From NCBI GenBank assembly GCA_016930915.1, contig JAFGFU010000013.1, forward strand, positions 62,001 to 126,000: 64,000 nucleotides of DNA. Reading direction: 5' to 3'. This DNA comes from Campylobacterales bacterium. GTDB lineage: Bacteria; Campylobacterota; Campylobacteria; Campylobacterales; Sulfurospirillaceae. This document shows, piece after piece, positions 8,419 through 17,529 of the stretch (positions are counted from its first letter, which is position 1; the number at the start of each line of letters is the position of its first letter). The notes beneath the pieces are model-generated. The model was not told the origin of the DNA and made no database searches. It was given only the letters and a program-made list of their open reading frames with translations. The position numbers were made by a program, and so were the translations under genes.

Positions 8419-9186
8419 GTGGATATTTTTCAGTCGATTATTATGGGAGTGGTTGAGGGTTTTACGGAGTTTTTGCCTATCTCTTCTACGGGGCATATGA
8501 TTATTGTGGGGGATTGGTTAGGTATTGAGCAAAATGCTATGATTAAAGCATATGAAGTTATTATTCAGTTTGCGGCGATTTTAGCGGTGGTTTTAAACTA
8601 TAAAGAGAAGTTTTCCCCTAAAAAAATTAACCTTTGGATGAAACTAGCCGTAGCGTTTGTACCACTGGGTGCCGTGGGATTTTTATTTGCCAAGCAAATC
8701 AAGGCGATGTTTAGCGTTGAGATTGTAGCGTTAATGTTTATCATTGGGGGCATCATCTTTTTAGCCGTCGAAAAATTTTACAAACCCAAAGAACACTTCG
8801 TAGATGATGTGGAAAAAGTAAGTTATAAACAAGCCCTTTGGATTGGCATTGCACAGATTTTTGCCCTCATTCCTGGAACAAGCAGAGCAGGTTCGACTAT
8901 TATTGGAGCGATGTTGGTGGGTTTAACACGCAAAGCGAGTGCGGAATTTTCCTTTTTACTCGCCTTTCCTGTGATGTGTGCCACCACAGGTTATGACATT
9001 CTCAAACATAAAAATGAACTCTTTATGGATAGTAATTTTACTGTTTTGGCAGTGGGCTTTATTGTCTCGTTCATTGTGGCGTATGCGACTATCAAACTCT
9101 TTTTAAAATTTTTAGAAAAATTTACCTTTGTTGCTTTTGGAATTTACCGCATTCTTTTTGGCATAGCGCTTCTACTCTACGCCTAA
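8419..9186 (+). CDS. uppP: Undecaprenyl-diphosphatase UppP (BacA)
   Basis: 255 residues from a GTG start. The family motifs [17 protein letters not shown] (residues 10-26) and [10 protein letters not shown] (near 160) hold the catalytic Glu/His and Arg. It is an integral membrane enzyme with about seven or eight hydrophobic helices that dephosphorylates undecaprenyl diphosphate for cell-wall lipid recycling. I prefer GTG 8419 over ATG 8380: AGGA lies seven bases before the GTG, and the ATG falls inside a likely -10 box (TACAAT, 8383-8388). Its end overlaps the convergent DUF134 gene by four bases. Confidence 0.95.
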   Translation: MDIFQSIIMGVVEGFTEFLPISSTGHMIIVGDWLGIEQNAMIKAYEVIIQFAAILAVVLNYKEKFSPKKINLWMKLAVAFVPLGAVGFLFAKQIKAMFSVEIVALMFIIGGIIFLAVEKFYKPKEHFVDDVEKVSYKQALWIGIAQIFALIPGTSRAGSTIIGAMLVGLTRKASAEFSFLLAFPVMCATTGYDILKHKNELFMDSNFTVLAVGFIVSFIVAYATIKLFLKFLEKFTFVAFGIYRILFGIALLLYA

Positions 9187-9767
9187 AAAAGTTTAGAAAT
9201 TTCATTCGCTTCAATAGACTCTTTTTCAATCACTTGAATACCTCTGGCACCAAGAGCATTTCGAAAGCCTTGCCCAAGTGTTTTTGTTAAAAAAAAGTTT
9301 ACCTGATGTTCTTGTAAAAGTGGGGCTAACACTAAAGGTGGCTTAGCCTCTTTCTCATGTGCGGGATTTTCAAGAAAAAGGGTTTTTACAATACGATGAT
9401 TTTCTACGTTAAAGATACAGAGGTATTTATCTTTGGTATTCAGTTCTTCAAAATGGGTCTTATCATTGCTGCAAAACGCTACCACGTAACGCTCTCGTTT
9501 AACCTCTAAATGCAACCGATGTCCACCTAAAAGAGCCAAAGCCACTTTATGACGTGCCGTTTTAATAATACGTGCAAAAGTGGGGCGAGAAACTTCCATC
9601 TTTAAGGCTGCTTCTTCTTGATACAAATCCAATAAATCCATTAAATAGAGTGCTTCTATCTCTTCAGGAATCAAGGAAATTACCTCATCATGTTTTGCTC
9701 CTTTAGGATCAAAACGAGTAATCAGTGGCTGATACGAAGTCGCACGATAGCATTTATGGCGAGACAT
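9183..9767 (-). CDS. DUF134 DNA-binding protein fused to a NifX/NifB-like domain
   Basis: 194 residues. The N-terminal 90 or so match DUF134: CYR near the start, [11 protein letters not shown], and a sigma-like helix-turn-helix [17 protein letters not shown]. The C-terminal half (about 95-185) resembles the dinitrogenase Fe-Mo cofactor-binding fold (NifX). It faces a stand-alone NifX-type gene, and two matching operator palindromes flank that promoter, so autoregulation and control of the neighbour are likely (inference). No nitrogenase genes are in the window, so the sensed ligand is unknown. Confidence 0.78.
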   Translation of the reverse strand: MSRHKCYRATSYQPLITRFDPKGAKHDEVISLIPEEIEALYLMDLLDLYQEEAALKMEVSRPTFARIIKTARHKVALALLGGHRLHLEVKRERYVVAFCSNDKTHFEELNTKDKYLCIFNVENHRIVKTLFLENPAHEKEAKPPLVLAPLLQEHQVNFFLTKTLGQGFRNALGARGIQVIEKESIEANEISKLF

Positions 9768-9825
9768 TAAACAATCCTTTTTACATGTAATGGGCTCATA
9801 GTAACATAAAAGATTTTAAATATTC

Positions 9826-9880
9826 TTGACATATGTTCATTTAAAGTGCTACAATTCTGAACATATGTCCAATTAAGGAG
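9826..9880 (+). promoter_or_regulatory. Promoter with two flanking operators
   Basis: TTGACA (9826-9831) and TACAAT (9850-9855), 18 bases apart, form a near-consensus promoter for the His-rich NifX gene. TGACATATGTTCA (9827-9839) overlaps the -35 box, and its inverse TGAACATATGTCCA (9858-9871) lies just past the -10 box. Two sites embracing a promoter are typical of a repressor that bridges or blocks polymerase. The adjacent DUF134 protein is the obvious candidate. AAGGAG at 9875-9880 is the ribosome site. Confidence 0.75.
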
Positions 9881-9886
9881 AACAAA

Positions 9887-10384
9887 ATGATCGCAATGCC
9901 GATTAAAACAGAAAATCAAAATGGTATCTTAGCGCCCCTCTTTGGAAAAGCAAAATGGTTTGCTTTTATCGATGAGTCTGGCTCCATCCGTGTGGAAGCT
10001 AATAGCGCTGAAGGTGGAATTAAAGTAGCACGCTGGTTTGAGAGTTTGAGCGTTAAAACGCTTATTACCAGCCATTTAGGGGAAAAACCTTTTCATGCGC
10101 TGACAAATGCGGGTGTTAAGATTTACTTTGCAGGAGAAGAACGCATCAGCGTCGAAGAGGCTCTTGCATCGTTTAAAGCAGGCAACTTACCTGAGGTGAC
10201 TGTAAGCAATTATATGGAACTTTTAGGTGAAGAAGCACAAGGGCACAAACACGAAGGACATTGCCACCACGGCGATGAAAAGGCTTCGTTTAAATCCAAA
10301 CTCAAATGCTGTGAAACCAAAGGGGCAAATCCTCTCTCTGGACATGGGCATAAACACGCACACTCCCATAGCCACAACGCATAA
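9887..10384 (+). CDS. NifX/NifB-type dinitrogenase cofactor-domain protein with His-rich tail
   Basis: 165 residues. Residues 1-110 form the NifX/Y-like cofactor-binding domain. The C-terminal 50 are rich in His and Cys (HKHEGHCHHGDE, LKCCETKG, HGHKHAHSHSH), a likely metal-binding tail. ATG follows AAGGAG by six bases. It is divergent from the DUF134-NifX gene and lies just upstream of the nickel transporter genes. A role in holding or delivering a metal, perhaps nickel, is plausible but only from context. A GAGTGC/GCACTC stem just past the gene (about 10394-10425) followed by T's is a probable terminator. Confidence 0.75.
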   Translation: MIAMPIKTENQNGILAPLFGKAKWFAFIDESGSIRVEANSAEGGIKVARWFESLSVKTLITSHLGEKPFHALTNAGVKIYFAGEERISVEEALASFKAGNLPEVTVSNYMELLGEEAQGHKHEGHCHHGDEKASFKSKLKCCETKGANPLSGHGHKHAHSHSHNA

Positions 10385-10477
10385 TACCAAGGAGTGCCTT
10401 CGTAGTCAAACGGAGTGCACTCTTTTCTTCATAAAAACACTTTTTAAAGATTTATCCGCTAAAATAACACTAAATAA

Positions 10478-10490
10478 TTATTAGTAATAA
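10478..10490. promoter_or_regulatory. Short palindrome in the nikA leader
   Basis: TTATTA-G-TAATAA is a perfect 6-1-6 palindrome 34 bases before the nikA start, just after a TAAAAT -10-like box. The position suits an operator for a nickel-responsive regulator. It is AT-rich and short, so chance cannot be excluded. Confidence 0.3.
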
Positions 10491-10523
10491 AATTAAACTG
10501 GCTTTTATGATAAAGGAGTGTGA

Positions 10524-12116
10524 ATGTTATTGGGAAAAAAAGAGTGTCTGCTTGTGTGCTCAGCCCTTATTTTAGCGCTTTTTACAGGATGCGAAAGCAA
10601 ACCCAAAGAGGTAAAGGTTGCTAAAACCGAGTTGGTGTACGCCAGTACTAAAGATATTCGTAACATTAACCCGCATCTGTATGGCGGTGAGATGTCCGCT
10701 CAAAATATGGTCTTTGAATCACTGGTGATTAACACGCCTGAAGGTGTAAAACCATGGTTGGCAGAGCGCTGGGACATTAGTAGTGATGGCAAAAGCTACA
10801 CCTTTTACTTACGCAAAGATGTGAAATTTAACGATGGCACCTCTTTTGATGCAACGGTGGTCAAGAAAAATATTGATGCGGTGATTGATAACCGTCCAAG
10901 ACACGCATGGTTGGAGCTGGTCAATCAAATTGAAAGCAGTGAGCTCGTCGATACTTTTACCTATAAACTCACCCTAAAAAATCCCTACTATCCTACATTA
11001 ACAGAGCTTGCCATGACACGACCCTTTCGCTTCATTTCCCCTGCGTGTTTCGTAGAGGGTAGCACCAAAAATGGAGTGAGTTGCTATGTGGGAACAGGCG
11101 TGTGGAGACTTTCAGAGCATGAAAAAAACGCCTTTGCACTCTTTAAAAAGAACCCAAACTATTGGGGTGAGAAAGCCAAGCTGGAGCAGATTAAATGGCG
11201 AGTGATGCCTGATCATCAAAGTGTCTTACTCGCACTTCAAAAAGGGGAGATTGACCTTATTTTTGGGGCTGATGGCGACATGATTGACCTCAATGCCTTT
11301 AGCGTGCTTCAAAAAGAGGGAAAATACACTACCTTGCTCAGCCAACCCACTGCCTCTCGTGCCATTTTACTCAACACCAAACAGCCAATTACAGGCGAAG
11401 CCAAAGTGAGAGAAGCCCTGCAATACGCCATTAACAAGGAAATGATTGTCTCTGGCATTTTAAATCACTCTGAAAATAGTGCCAACACTCTTTTTGCCCC
11501 AACAACGCCTTATTGTGATGTACCACTCTCTCGTAAACTCTACGACATCACGCAAGCAAAAGCTGTGTTAGAAGAAGCGGGCTGGAAGATGGATGAGAAG
11601 TTAGGCTACCGAACCAAAGAGGGAAAAACACTCGCCTTGCGTCTTTATTTTAATGCCAATAACGCACAAGAAAAAGCCATTAGCGAGTACATTCAAAGCA
11701 ATCTTAAAGAAGTAGGCGTGGAGCTTAAGATTATTGGGGAAGAGAAACAAACCTTTTTAGACAGACAAAAAAGCGGTGACTTTGACTTACAATACGCTCT
11801 TTCATGGGGAACACCCTATGATCCTCAATCGTTCGTCTCCTCATGGCGTATGGCAGCGCATGGCGATTATCAAGCGCAGTTGGGTTTAGAGAAAAAAGCG
11901 TGGTTGGATGCAAAGATTCAAGCCATTTTGATTGAACCATCGCATGAAAAACGTGGCAAAATGTACGCAGAGATTTTGAGTTACATTCACGATGAAAACG
12001 TCTATATACCTCTGAGTTATGCTCGTACCAAAGCGGTTTTTACACCGCATCTAAAAGGGGTGAGCTTTAATCCCTCACAGTATGAAATCCCTTTTGAAAA
12101 GATGTTTTTCGAGTAA
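10524..12116 (+). CDS. nikA: Nickel ABC transporter substrate-binding lipoprotein NikA
   Basis: 530 residues, the usual length. A signal peptide ends in the lipobox LFTGC (Cys near 23). The mature part resembles E. coli NikA along its whole length, with INPHLYGG, RPRHAWLELVNQI, TRPFRFI, TLFAPTTPY and IGEEKQTFLDRQKSGDF all recognisable. It captures nickel, probably as a chelate, in the periplasm for NikB/NikC. It starts the operon, and nikB follows three bases after its stop. Peptide-binding DppA/OppA proteins are the wider family, but the NikA-specific motifs make nickel the best call. Confidence 0.9.
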   Translation: MLLGKKECLLVCSALILALFTGCESKPKEVKVAKTELVYASTKDIRNINPHLYGGEMSAQNMVFESLVINTPEGVKPWLAERWDISSDGKSYTFYLRKDVKFNDGTSFDATVVKKNIDAVIDNRPRHAWLELVNQIESSELVDTFTYKLTLKNPYYPTLTELAMTRPFRFISPACFVEGSTKNGVSCYVGTGVWRLSEHEKNAFALFKKNPNYWGEKAKLEQIKWRVMPDHQSVLLALQKGEIDLIFGADGDMIDLNAFSVLQKEGKYTTLLSQPTASRAILLNTKQPITGEAKVREALQYAINKEMIVSGILNHSENSANTLFAPTTPYCDVPLSRKLYDITQAKAVLEEAGWKMDEKLGYRTKEGKTLALRLYFNANNAQEKAISEYIQSNLKEVGVELKIIGEEKQTFLDRQKSGDFDLQYALSWGTPYDPQSFVSSWRMAAHGDYQAQLGLEKKAWLDAKIQAILIEPSHEKRGKMYAEILSYIHDENVYIPLSYARTKAVFTPHLKGVSFNPSQYEIPFEKMFFE

Positions 12117-12119
12117 GCC

Positions 12120-13049
12120 ATGATGCGTTTTATCGCCAAACGCCTTTTGTTGATGCTTCCTCTGCTTTTGGGGATTTCGGTAGTGAGTTTTACCCTCTCC
12201 ACCCTAAGTCCCAGTGACCCAGCAGAGGTGGCATTGCGAGTCAATGACATTACCCCAACGCCTGAAGCGATTGAGCAAATGCGTGAAGAGTTAGGACTCA
12301 ATGCTTCTTTACATGTAAGATATTTTTCATGGCTTTTAGGTATTTTCAAGGGTGATTTTGGGGTGAGTTACATTACCAAAACACCCGTACTGCACGAAAT
12401 AGCCAACGCCTTGCCCACTACCCTTCTTTTAGCGGGTATTACCTTAGGTTTGGTACTCGTTTGGGGTGCATTTTTAGGTGTGGTGTGCGCCTTATATCGC
12501 AATCGCTTTTTAGATAGAGCTATCAGAAGCGTCATCTTTTTTACGGGTGCCATTCCTAGCTTTTGGCTCGCACTGCTGTTTATCGCCTTTTTTTCACTCA
12601 CCTTAGACCTTTTCCCCACCGCAGGCTTAGAGGAAAGCTCAGGCATTATTTTGCCCTCACTCACCCTTTTTTTAAGCTACGTAGCGACCTACATGAGACT
12701 GATGCGAAGTAGCATGTTGCAAAATGAGCATGCCCCTTACATCTTCTATGCCAAAGCTAGAGGGCTGAGTGAGGCGAGGATTATAAAGCATCGTATTATC
12801 AATGCATTGCACCCTTTTGTGATTGCCCTTGGCATGTCGATTCCTAAATTAATCGCTGGAACGGTAATTATTGAAACTATTTTTGCTTTGCCTGGGGTGG
12901 GACGCTTGTGTGTGAGTGCGATTTTTAGTCGTGACTATCCCATGATTCAAGGCTATGTCTTTTTAATGGCGCTTTTGTTTTTGCTCTTTAATCTTATCGC
13001 TGATGTGAGTGTGAAGCTCATAGATCCTCGTTTAAGAGGTGAGTTATGA
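12120..13049 (+). CDS. nikB: Nickel ABC transporter permease NikB
   Basis: 309-residue inner-membrane permease of the dipeptide/nickel class with about six helices. The N-terminal MRFIAKRLLLMLPLL and the cytoplasmic coupling region (ARGLSEARIIKHRIINAL, near 215-232) are typical. It sits between nikA and nikC and overlaps nikC by four bases (ATGA), so the two permeases are made together. A TTACATGTAA copy (12309) is read as Leu-His-Val in a periplasmic stretch. Confidence 0.88.
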   Translation: MMRFIAKRLLLMLPLLLGISVVSFTLSTLSPSDPAEVALRVNDITPTPEAIEQMREELGLNASLHVRYFSWLLGIFKGDFGVSYITKTPVLHEIANALPTTLLLAGITLGLVLVWGAFLGVVCALYRNRFLDRAIRSVIFFTGAIPSFWLALLFIAFFSLTLDLFPTAGLEESSGIILPSLTLFLSYVATYMRLMRSSMLQNEHAPYIFYAKARGLSEARIIKHRIINALHPFVIALGMSIPKLIAGTVIIETIFALPGVGRLCVSAIFSRDYPMIQGYVFLMALLFLLFNLIADVSVKLIDPRLRGEL

Positions 13050-13879
13050 GTGGATTTTACGCCAAATTGTTGCGTGACCCTTTGGCGATAGCTTCCCTAA
13101 GTGTCATTGTTGGAATGATTTTTTTAGGCATTTTTGCGCCATGGATTGCCCCGCACGACCCCATTGCGACCAACCTTGCGCACAAATTTGCCCCATGGGG
13201 TGGGCAGTTTCCACTCGGCAGTGACCATTTGGGGCGATGTATTTTATCCAGAGTGCTTTTTGGCATTCGTACCACGCTCTTTTTAGCCTTAATGGCAATG
13301 GGAATTACCCTAAGCTTAGGTCTTATTTTAGGGCTTATGGCTGGATTTTTTCGCAAAGCAGAAGAGGTGATTCTGCGAGGGTGCGATGTGATGCTCTCCT
13401 TTCCCAGTGAGCTGATGATATTAGCCATTGTGGGGATGTTAGGTGCAGGCATAGGGAATCTCATCTTAGCCAATGTGATTGCCAAAGTGGCATGGTACAC
13501 CCGTATGATTTATTCGTTTGTGTTGGTCTATCGTGAGCAAAACTACATTGCCTTTGCCAAAGCCACAGGTGTTCCACCACTTCGCATTTTAAAAACACAT
13601 ATTTTGCCCTCCATCTTCGATGACATCGTGATGTTAGCCACGCTGGATGCGGGGTGGGTGATTATGAGTATTTCCGCACTCTCTTTTTTGGGACTAGGCG
13701 TGCAAGCGCCCACGCCTGAATGGGGCATGATGCTCAGTGAAGCTAAAAATGTGATGAGTGTTTATCCTCTTCAAATGCTCCCCTCAGGATTTGCCATTTT
13801 AATGGTGGTTTTAGCGTTTAATTTTTTAGGAGACAGCATTCGTGACGCACGAGATGCCAGAGAAATATCTATATTATAA
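13046..13879 (+). CDS. nikC: Nickel ABC transporter permease NikC
   Basis: 277 residues, second permease of the nickel importer. The N-terminal helix, the LGSDHLGRCILSRVLFG signature (near 58) and the coupling segment (AKATGVPPLRILKTHILP, near 170-187) are clear. The operon contains no ATPase gene: after nikC comes an acetyltransferase and then a convergent gene. The importer needs NikD/NikE-type ATPases coded elsewhere or borrowed from another transporter. Confidence 0.88.
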   Translation: MSGFYAKLLRDPLAIASLSVIVGMIFLGIFAPWIAPHDPIATNLAHKFAPWGGQFPLGSDHLGRCILSRVLFGIRTTLFLALMAMGITLSLGLILGLMAGFFRKAEEVILRGCDVMLSFPSELMILAIVGMLGAGIGNLILANVIAKVAWYTRMIYSFVLVYREQNYIAFAKATGVPPLRILKTHILPSIFDDIVMLATLDAGWVIMSISALSFLGLGVQAPTPEWGMMLSEAKNVMSVYPLQMLPSGFAILMVVLAFNFLGDSIRDARDAREISIL

Positions 13880-13891
13880 TCAGGAATATAA

Positions 13892-14431
13892 ATGTTACAT
13901 GTAAAAACCATTTCTTATGAGAGAGTAACGCAAAAAACGTTTGAAAAAGCCAATGCGTTTATTTGGGAGCAGTGTCAATTTCATTATGGCGATAAGATCA
14001 TGCCAGAACGTTATGAAGTCCTTAAAAAACGCATTAATGTGGAGATGAGTCGCCCTGAGTGCTGTGCAATTTTTATAGCTCTCAATGAAAAAGAAGAAGT
14101 GGTGGGCGTCATTGCGCTGAGCGATTATGACGATAGAATTGAGAGCATTAAAGGGCGCTATCGAAAAGGAACAACGGCGGAGATGAGTCGCTGTTACGTC
14201 CACGAAGCATATCGACGTTGTGGCATTGGCGTGCGCCTTTTTGAGTTGGCAACGGCATTTGCGAAGGAGAAAGGGTATGAGATGCTTTACTTGCATACCC
14301 ACTACTTTTTGCCGGATGGATTTTTGTTTTGGAGTGCTATGGGTTTTGCCATTACCCTTGATGAGGGTGGCGTATGGCAAACGGTGCATATGGAGCGCCT
14401 CGTGGAGCAAGAAGCGCGCTCGTATGCCTAA
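13892..14431 (+). CDS. GNAT-family N-acetyltransferase
   Basis: 179 residues. The acetyl-CoA-binding core is visible as EMSRCYVHEAYRRCGIGVRLFELA (arginine/glycine motif A near 97-120), followed by an aromatic beta strand (LYLHTHYFLPDGFLFWSAMGF). AGGA precedes the ATG. It lies 12 bases after nikC, so it is probably co-transcribed with the nickel genes; the acceptor substrate is unknown. A TTACATGTAA copy spans codons 2-5 and another follows the stop. Confidence 0.8.
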   Translation: MLHVKTISYERVTQKTFEKANAFIWEQCQFHYGDKIMPERYEVLKKRINVEMSRPECCAIFIALNEKEEVVGVIALSDYDDRIESIKGRYRKGTTAEMSRCYVHEAYRRCGIGVRLFELATAFAKEKGYEMLYLHTHYFLPDGFLFWSAMGFAITLDEGGVWQTVHMERLVEQEARSYA

Positions 14432-14449
14432 AACATTTTACATGTAAAC

Positions 14450-16006
14450 CTAACGCAAAAGATCTAAGCTGGGTTTATACTCACTCGTTTGAATTTTAAA
14501 AAGGCTTAAAATTGTATGAAAAAGATGGTCATGCGAAAGTGCCTCTTTGGCTTTTACATGTAAAGATTTTTGCTTCTCTTTATCGCTAAAATAAAAGAGT
14601 GCAGGAATATGTTTTTGATCACTGGGCGCTATCATGTAAGGAAGCCCATGAAGATAAATGCCATTTTCTCCGAGCGATTCACCATGATCAGACGCATAAA
14701 TCAGTGCTGTTTCGTATTTGTCTTCATTCTTTTTTAAAAGTTCTAGGGCTTGGTTAATCACATAATCGGTATAGAGAATCGTGTTATTGTAGGTATTGAC
14801 AATCTCCTCTTGCGTGCATTTTTCCAAATCCTGCGTATCGCAGGTTGGAGTAAACTTTTTAAAGGCTTCTGGGTAACGCTGAAAGTAGGTAGGTCCATGG
14901 CTTCCCTCTTGATGCAGGACAATAAAGGTATCTTCGTAGGTCTTATCCACACTCTCTTGAAAATCTTTAAGGAGTACCTCATCAAACTCACGCCCTCTAT
15001 AATGCACCACATCACTCACTCTTTGGGCAATATTTTTATCTTTGCCTGAGTTGTTATCTCTCCAAATCACCCGCACCCCTGTTTTCATCAACACATCGAC
15101 AAGATTTTCATAGTGCTCTTTCTCACTCTCCCACGCTTTGCGCTCAAATTTTGAGAACATACATGGCAAAGAGATGGCCGTTGCCGTACCACAAGAGCTC
15201 ATGTTGGAGAGATAGACGATATCGTCTCGTTCTCCTAGCAGAGGGTTGGTTGGTTTTTCATAACTACCCAATGAAAAGTTTTTAGCCCGAGCCGTCTCTC
15301 CTACCACAAATACCACCAATTTTTTCTTCGCTTCACTTTGCTTTTTCGCATCGAGTGCAATGGCTTGAAAAACGGGTTTTGGTTTCAAGCTTGCATAGAC
15401 GAGCTTTGAAGCTGAAGCAATCGGGAAAAAGGGATTGAGGTACATTTTAAGCTCTTTATGGTTTCTAAAAAAAGAGCTGTACGATTTGCTTAATGCCATG
15501 TAAACCCCGCCAATCAGCACAAAACTGACCACTGCAACCAACGCCTTTTGTACCAACTCCACCTTATAGTCTCTAAAATGAATGCGCACACGAAAAAGCA
15601 TCCAATAGGCACAAAAAAGCGCCAATCCAAGATAGAGTAAGAGTTTAGGGGTTAAAAGTCCTAAGGCTTCATCGGTATCGGTTTGCAGAACATTGATGAG
15701 CATATCTTTATCAATGACCGTACCAAATGAGTCAATAAAGTAGCTACTGACAATGCTCACCACCACCAAGAGTACCACACCCGCACGAAAACTCATGCGG
15801 TGGGTGAAGAGTAAGAGCACATTGGTAGCGAAAACATATAAAAGCACCATCACAAACGGTGCACTAAACGCAATGATGTAATTTTGCTCTGCTAAGGCAA
15901 AGTCATAAAGCTTTGAAAAAAATGTAAAATTAAAAAGCACACTTAACGCAAGCGCTAATAAAAAAATAATTTTTTGGGTTTTAAAGTGAATGAGTATTGC
16001 TCCCAT
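14450..16006 (-). CDS. eptA: Phosphoethanolamine transferase, EptA/EptC family
   Basis: 518 residues: five N-terminal membrane helices (to about 190), then a periplasmic sulfatase-like domain. VVGETARAKN (metal-binding Glu), SSCGTATAISLPCMF (catalytic Thr of the CGTAT motif) and ASDHGESLGE (metal-binding Asp/His) are present. The family moves phosphoethanolamine from phosphatidylethanolamine to lipid A or other surface targets and can reduce cationic peptide binding. It is third in an operon after a response regulator and a kinase, like the pmr-type arrangement. Confidence 0.88.
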   Translation of the reverse strand: MGAILIHFKTQKIIFLLALALSVLFNFTFFSKLYDFALAEQNYIIAFSAPFVMVLLYVFATNVLLLFTHRMSFRAGVVLLVVVSIVSSYFIDSFGTVIDKDMLINVLQTDTDEALGLLTPKLLLYLGLALFCAYWMLFRVRIHFRDYKVELVQKALVAVVSFVLIGGVYMALSKSYSSFFRNHKELKMYLNPFFPIASASKLVYASLKPKPVFQAIALDAKKQSEAKKKLVVFVVGETARAKNFSLGSYEKPTNPLLGERDDIVYLSNMSSCGTATAISLPCMFSKFERKAWESEKEHYENLVDVLMKTGVRVIWRDNNSGKDKNIAQRVSDVVHYRGREFDEVLLKDFQESVDKTYEDTFIVLHQEGSHGPTYFQRYPEAFKKFTPTCDTQDLEKCTQEEIVNTYNNTILYTDYVINQALELLKKNEDKYETALIYASDHGESLGENGIYLHGLPYMIAPSDQKHIPALFYFSDKEKQKSLHVKAKEALSHDHLFHTILSLFKIQTSEYKPSLDLLR

Positions 16007-16027
16007 AATTTAGAATCCTTTTTATGT

Positions 16028-16060
16028 TGGACTTCTTTCATACCCCTTGAAAGAAGTCCA
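16028..16060 (-). other. Intercistronic hairpin before eptA
   Basis: A perfect 13-base inverted repeat (TGGACTTCTTTCA and complement, seven-base loop) fills most of the 101-base gap between the kinase gene and eptA. No T-run follows on either strand, so it looks like an mRNA stabiliser, processing site or regulator-binding palindrome rather than a terminator. The eptA ribosome site follows directly. Confidence 0.6.
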
Positions 16061-16107
16061 TGAATGATAAAAAGAATTCTAAAGAATGAAAATGAACGTG
16101 AAATGAA

Positions 16108-17529
16108 TTAGAATTGAACGGTTACGATGGTACGTGTACCCTCTTTTGAAAAATGAAGTGTAGCACGGTGAAGGTCTAAAATAGTTTTGACAATCGCCAA
16201 CCCAAGCCCACTTCCTTTAGCATACTCCTTACTTTTTTGCGAACGATAAAAAGGCTCACACAACTGCGCCATCTCTTTAGTGTCAATCTCAATACCCTCA
16301 TTTTCAATGCTTAAATGCTTTACATGTAAAGCAATATGAACATGAGAATTTTCAAACGCATACTTTATGGCATTGTCAATGAGATTGGAGAAAACCATCT
16401 TCAACAAAATCGCATTGCTCTGAAGGCTAAAAGGCTCTAGGGTGTCTAAAAGAAGCGTAATGCCCCGCTTACGAGCCGCCTCTTTCTTCTCCTCAATACA
16501 CTCTACTAAAACCTCATCCACATAAATTTCTGAAAAATGTTTAATCAACTCTCCTTTGGTATTGCTCGATAAAAAGAGAATTTTCTCAATCACCTCATGC
16601 AAATGGGAAAGTTCATGGTTGATTTTTTGCAAAATAGCCTGATACTCCAAAGGGCTTCGCTCTTTACGAAGTCCCACTTCAATTTCACCTTGCATAATCG
16701 TAAGCGGTGTTTTAAGTTCATGCGAGGCGTTTTGACCAAATTGCTTCACTTGCGCATAAGCGTGTTGTAAGTTTGATAAAAGCGTGTTAAAAGTCTCAAT
16801 CAAATCATCAATTTCTTTGGCAATATAACTTTTAGGAAGGCTTTTATGGGTGTCTTGAATGCCTATTTTTCGAACCGAATTGGTGACGTTTTGAACATTT
16901 CTAAGTGAAACTGAGATAAGAAACGAGGCAAGTAAAAGGACAATGAAAAGCAAAAGGGATAAGCCAATCCACAACGCCTCTTTCATCCTTTCGATTTCAG
17001 GGGTACGTTTATCGTAAGGCATGGCGCATTGAAGCAGGAGCATTTGATTTTCATGTGTGCCTAAAAAGAGTGTTCCTATGTAAATCTTATTTTTCGTCAG
17101 TGTACTATTTTTCGTTTCTGAAAAGTAAATTTTCTCAGGCGCTTCTAAAATTTTTTGAATCAAATCATCTTTGAGTTTTAAGCGCTCACCTTTCAAATCT
17201 TGTGATTGGGCAATAATAATAGGCTCTTGCGAAGCGATTTTATAGCTCAAGAGTTGTGCATAAAGCAAAGGAATATCAAACTCCTCTTTCACCTCATCGA
17301 GCTCCTCTTTTAACTCATCAAAATCTATCGTTTGCCCCTTATCACTTCTTTCAATGTAATCATGTTGCAAATCTTTGGCATAGGCTGTCAATGAAGCCTC
17401 AATGGAGCGTTCTTGCGATTTCTTCATCGTATAGATAACCCCTGAGCCAAAGGCATAAAAGAAGACAAATAAAATCAGCCCAAGGGCAAAAAGAAGGCGG
17501 AATTTTAAATTTTTAAAGAGCGTTTTCAT
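16108..17529 (-). CDS. Sensor histidine kinase (PmrB/QseC-like class)
   Basis: 473 residues: membrane helices near 10-32 and 188-210 flank a periplasmic sensor region, followed by a HAMP-like linker. The phospho-accepting His is in NASHELKTPLT (near 270), the N box is NLIDNAIKYAF and the G box GSGLGLAIVK. Its start overlaps the response-regulator gene by 17 bases. With the regulator upstream and eptA downstream it probably senses envelope conditions and tunes surface modification (inference from order). Confidence 0.88.
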   Translation of the reverse strand: MKTLFKNLKFRLLFALGLILFVFFYAFGSGVIYTMKKSQERSIEASLTAYAKDLQHDYIERSDKGQTIDFDELKEELDEVKEEFDIPLLYAQLLSYKIASQEPIIIAQSQDLKGERLKLKDDLIQKILEAPEKIYFSETKNSTLTKNKIYIGTLFLGTHENQMLLLQCAMPYDKRTPEIERMKEALWIGLSLLLFIVLLLASFLISVSLRNVQNVTNSVRKIGIQDTHKSLPKSYIAKEIDDLIETFNTLLSNLQHAYAQVKQFGQNASHELKTPLTIMQGEIEVGLRKERSPLEYQAILQKINHELSHLHEVIEKILFLSSNTKGELIKHFSEIYVDEVLVECIEEKKEAARKRGITLLLDTLEPFSLQSNAILLKMVFSNLIDNAIKYAFENSHVHIALHVKHLSIENEGIEIDTKEMAQLCEPFYRSQKSKEYAKGSGLGLAIVKTILDLHRATLHFSKEGTRTIVTVQF

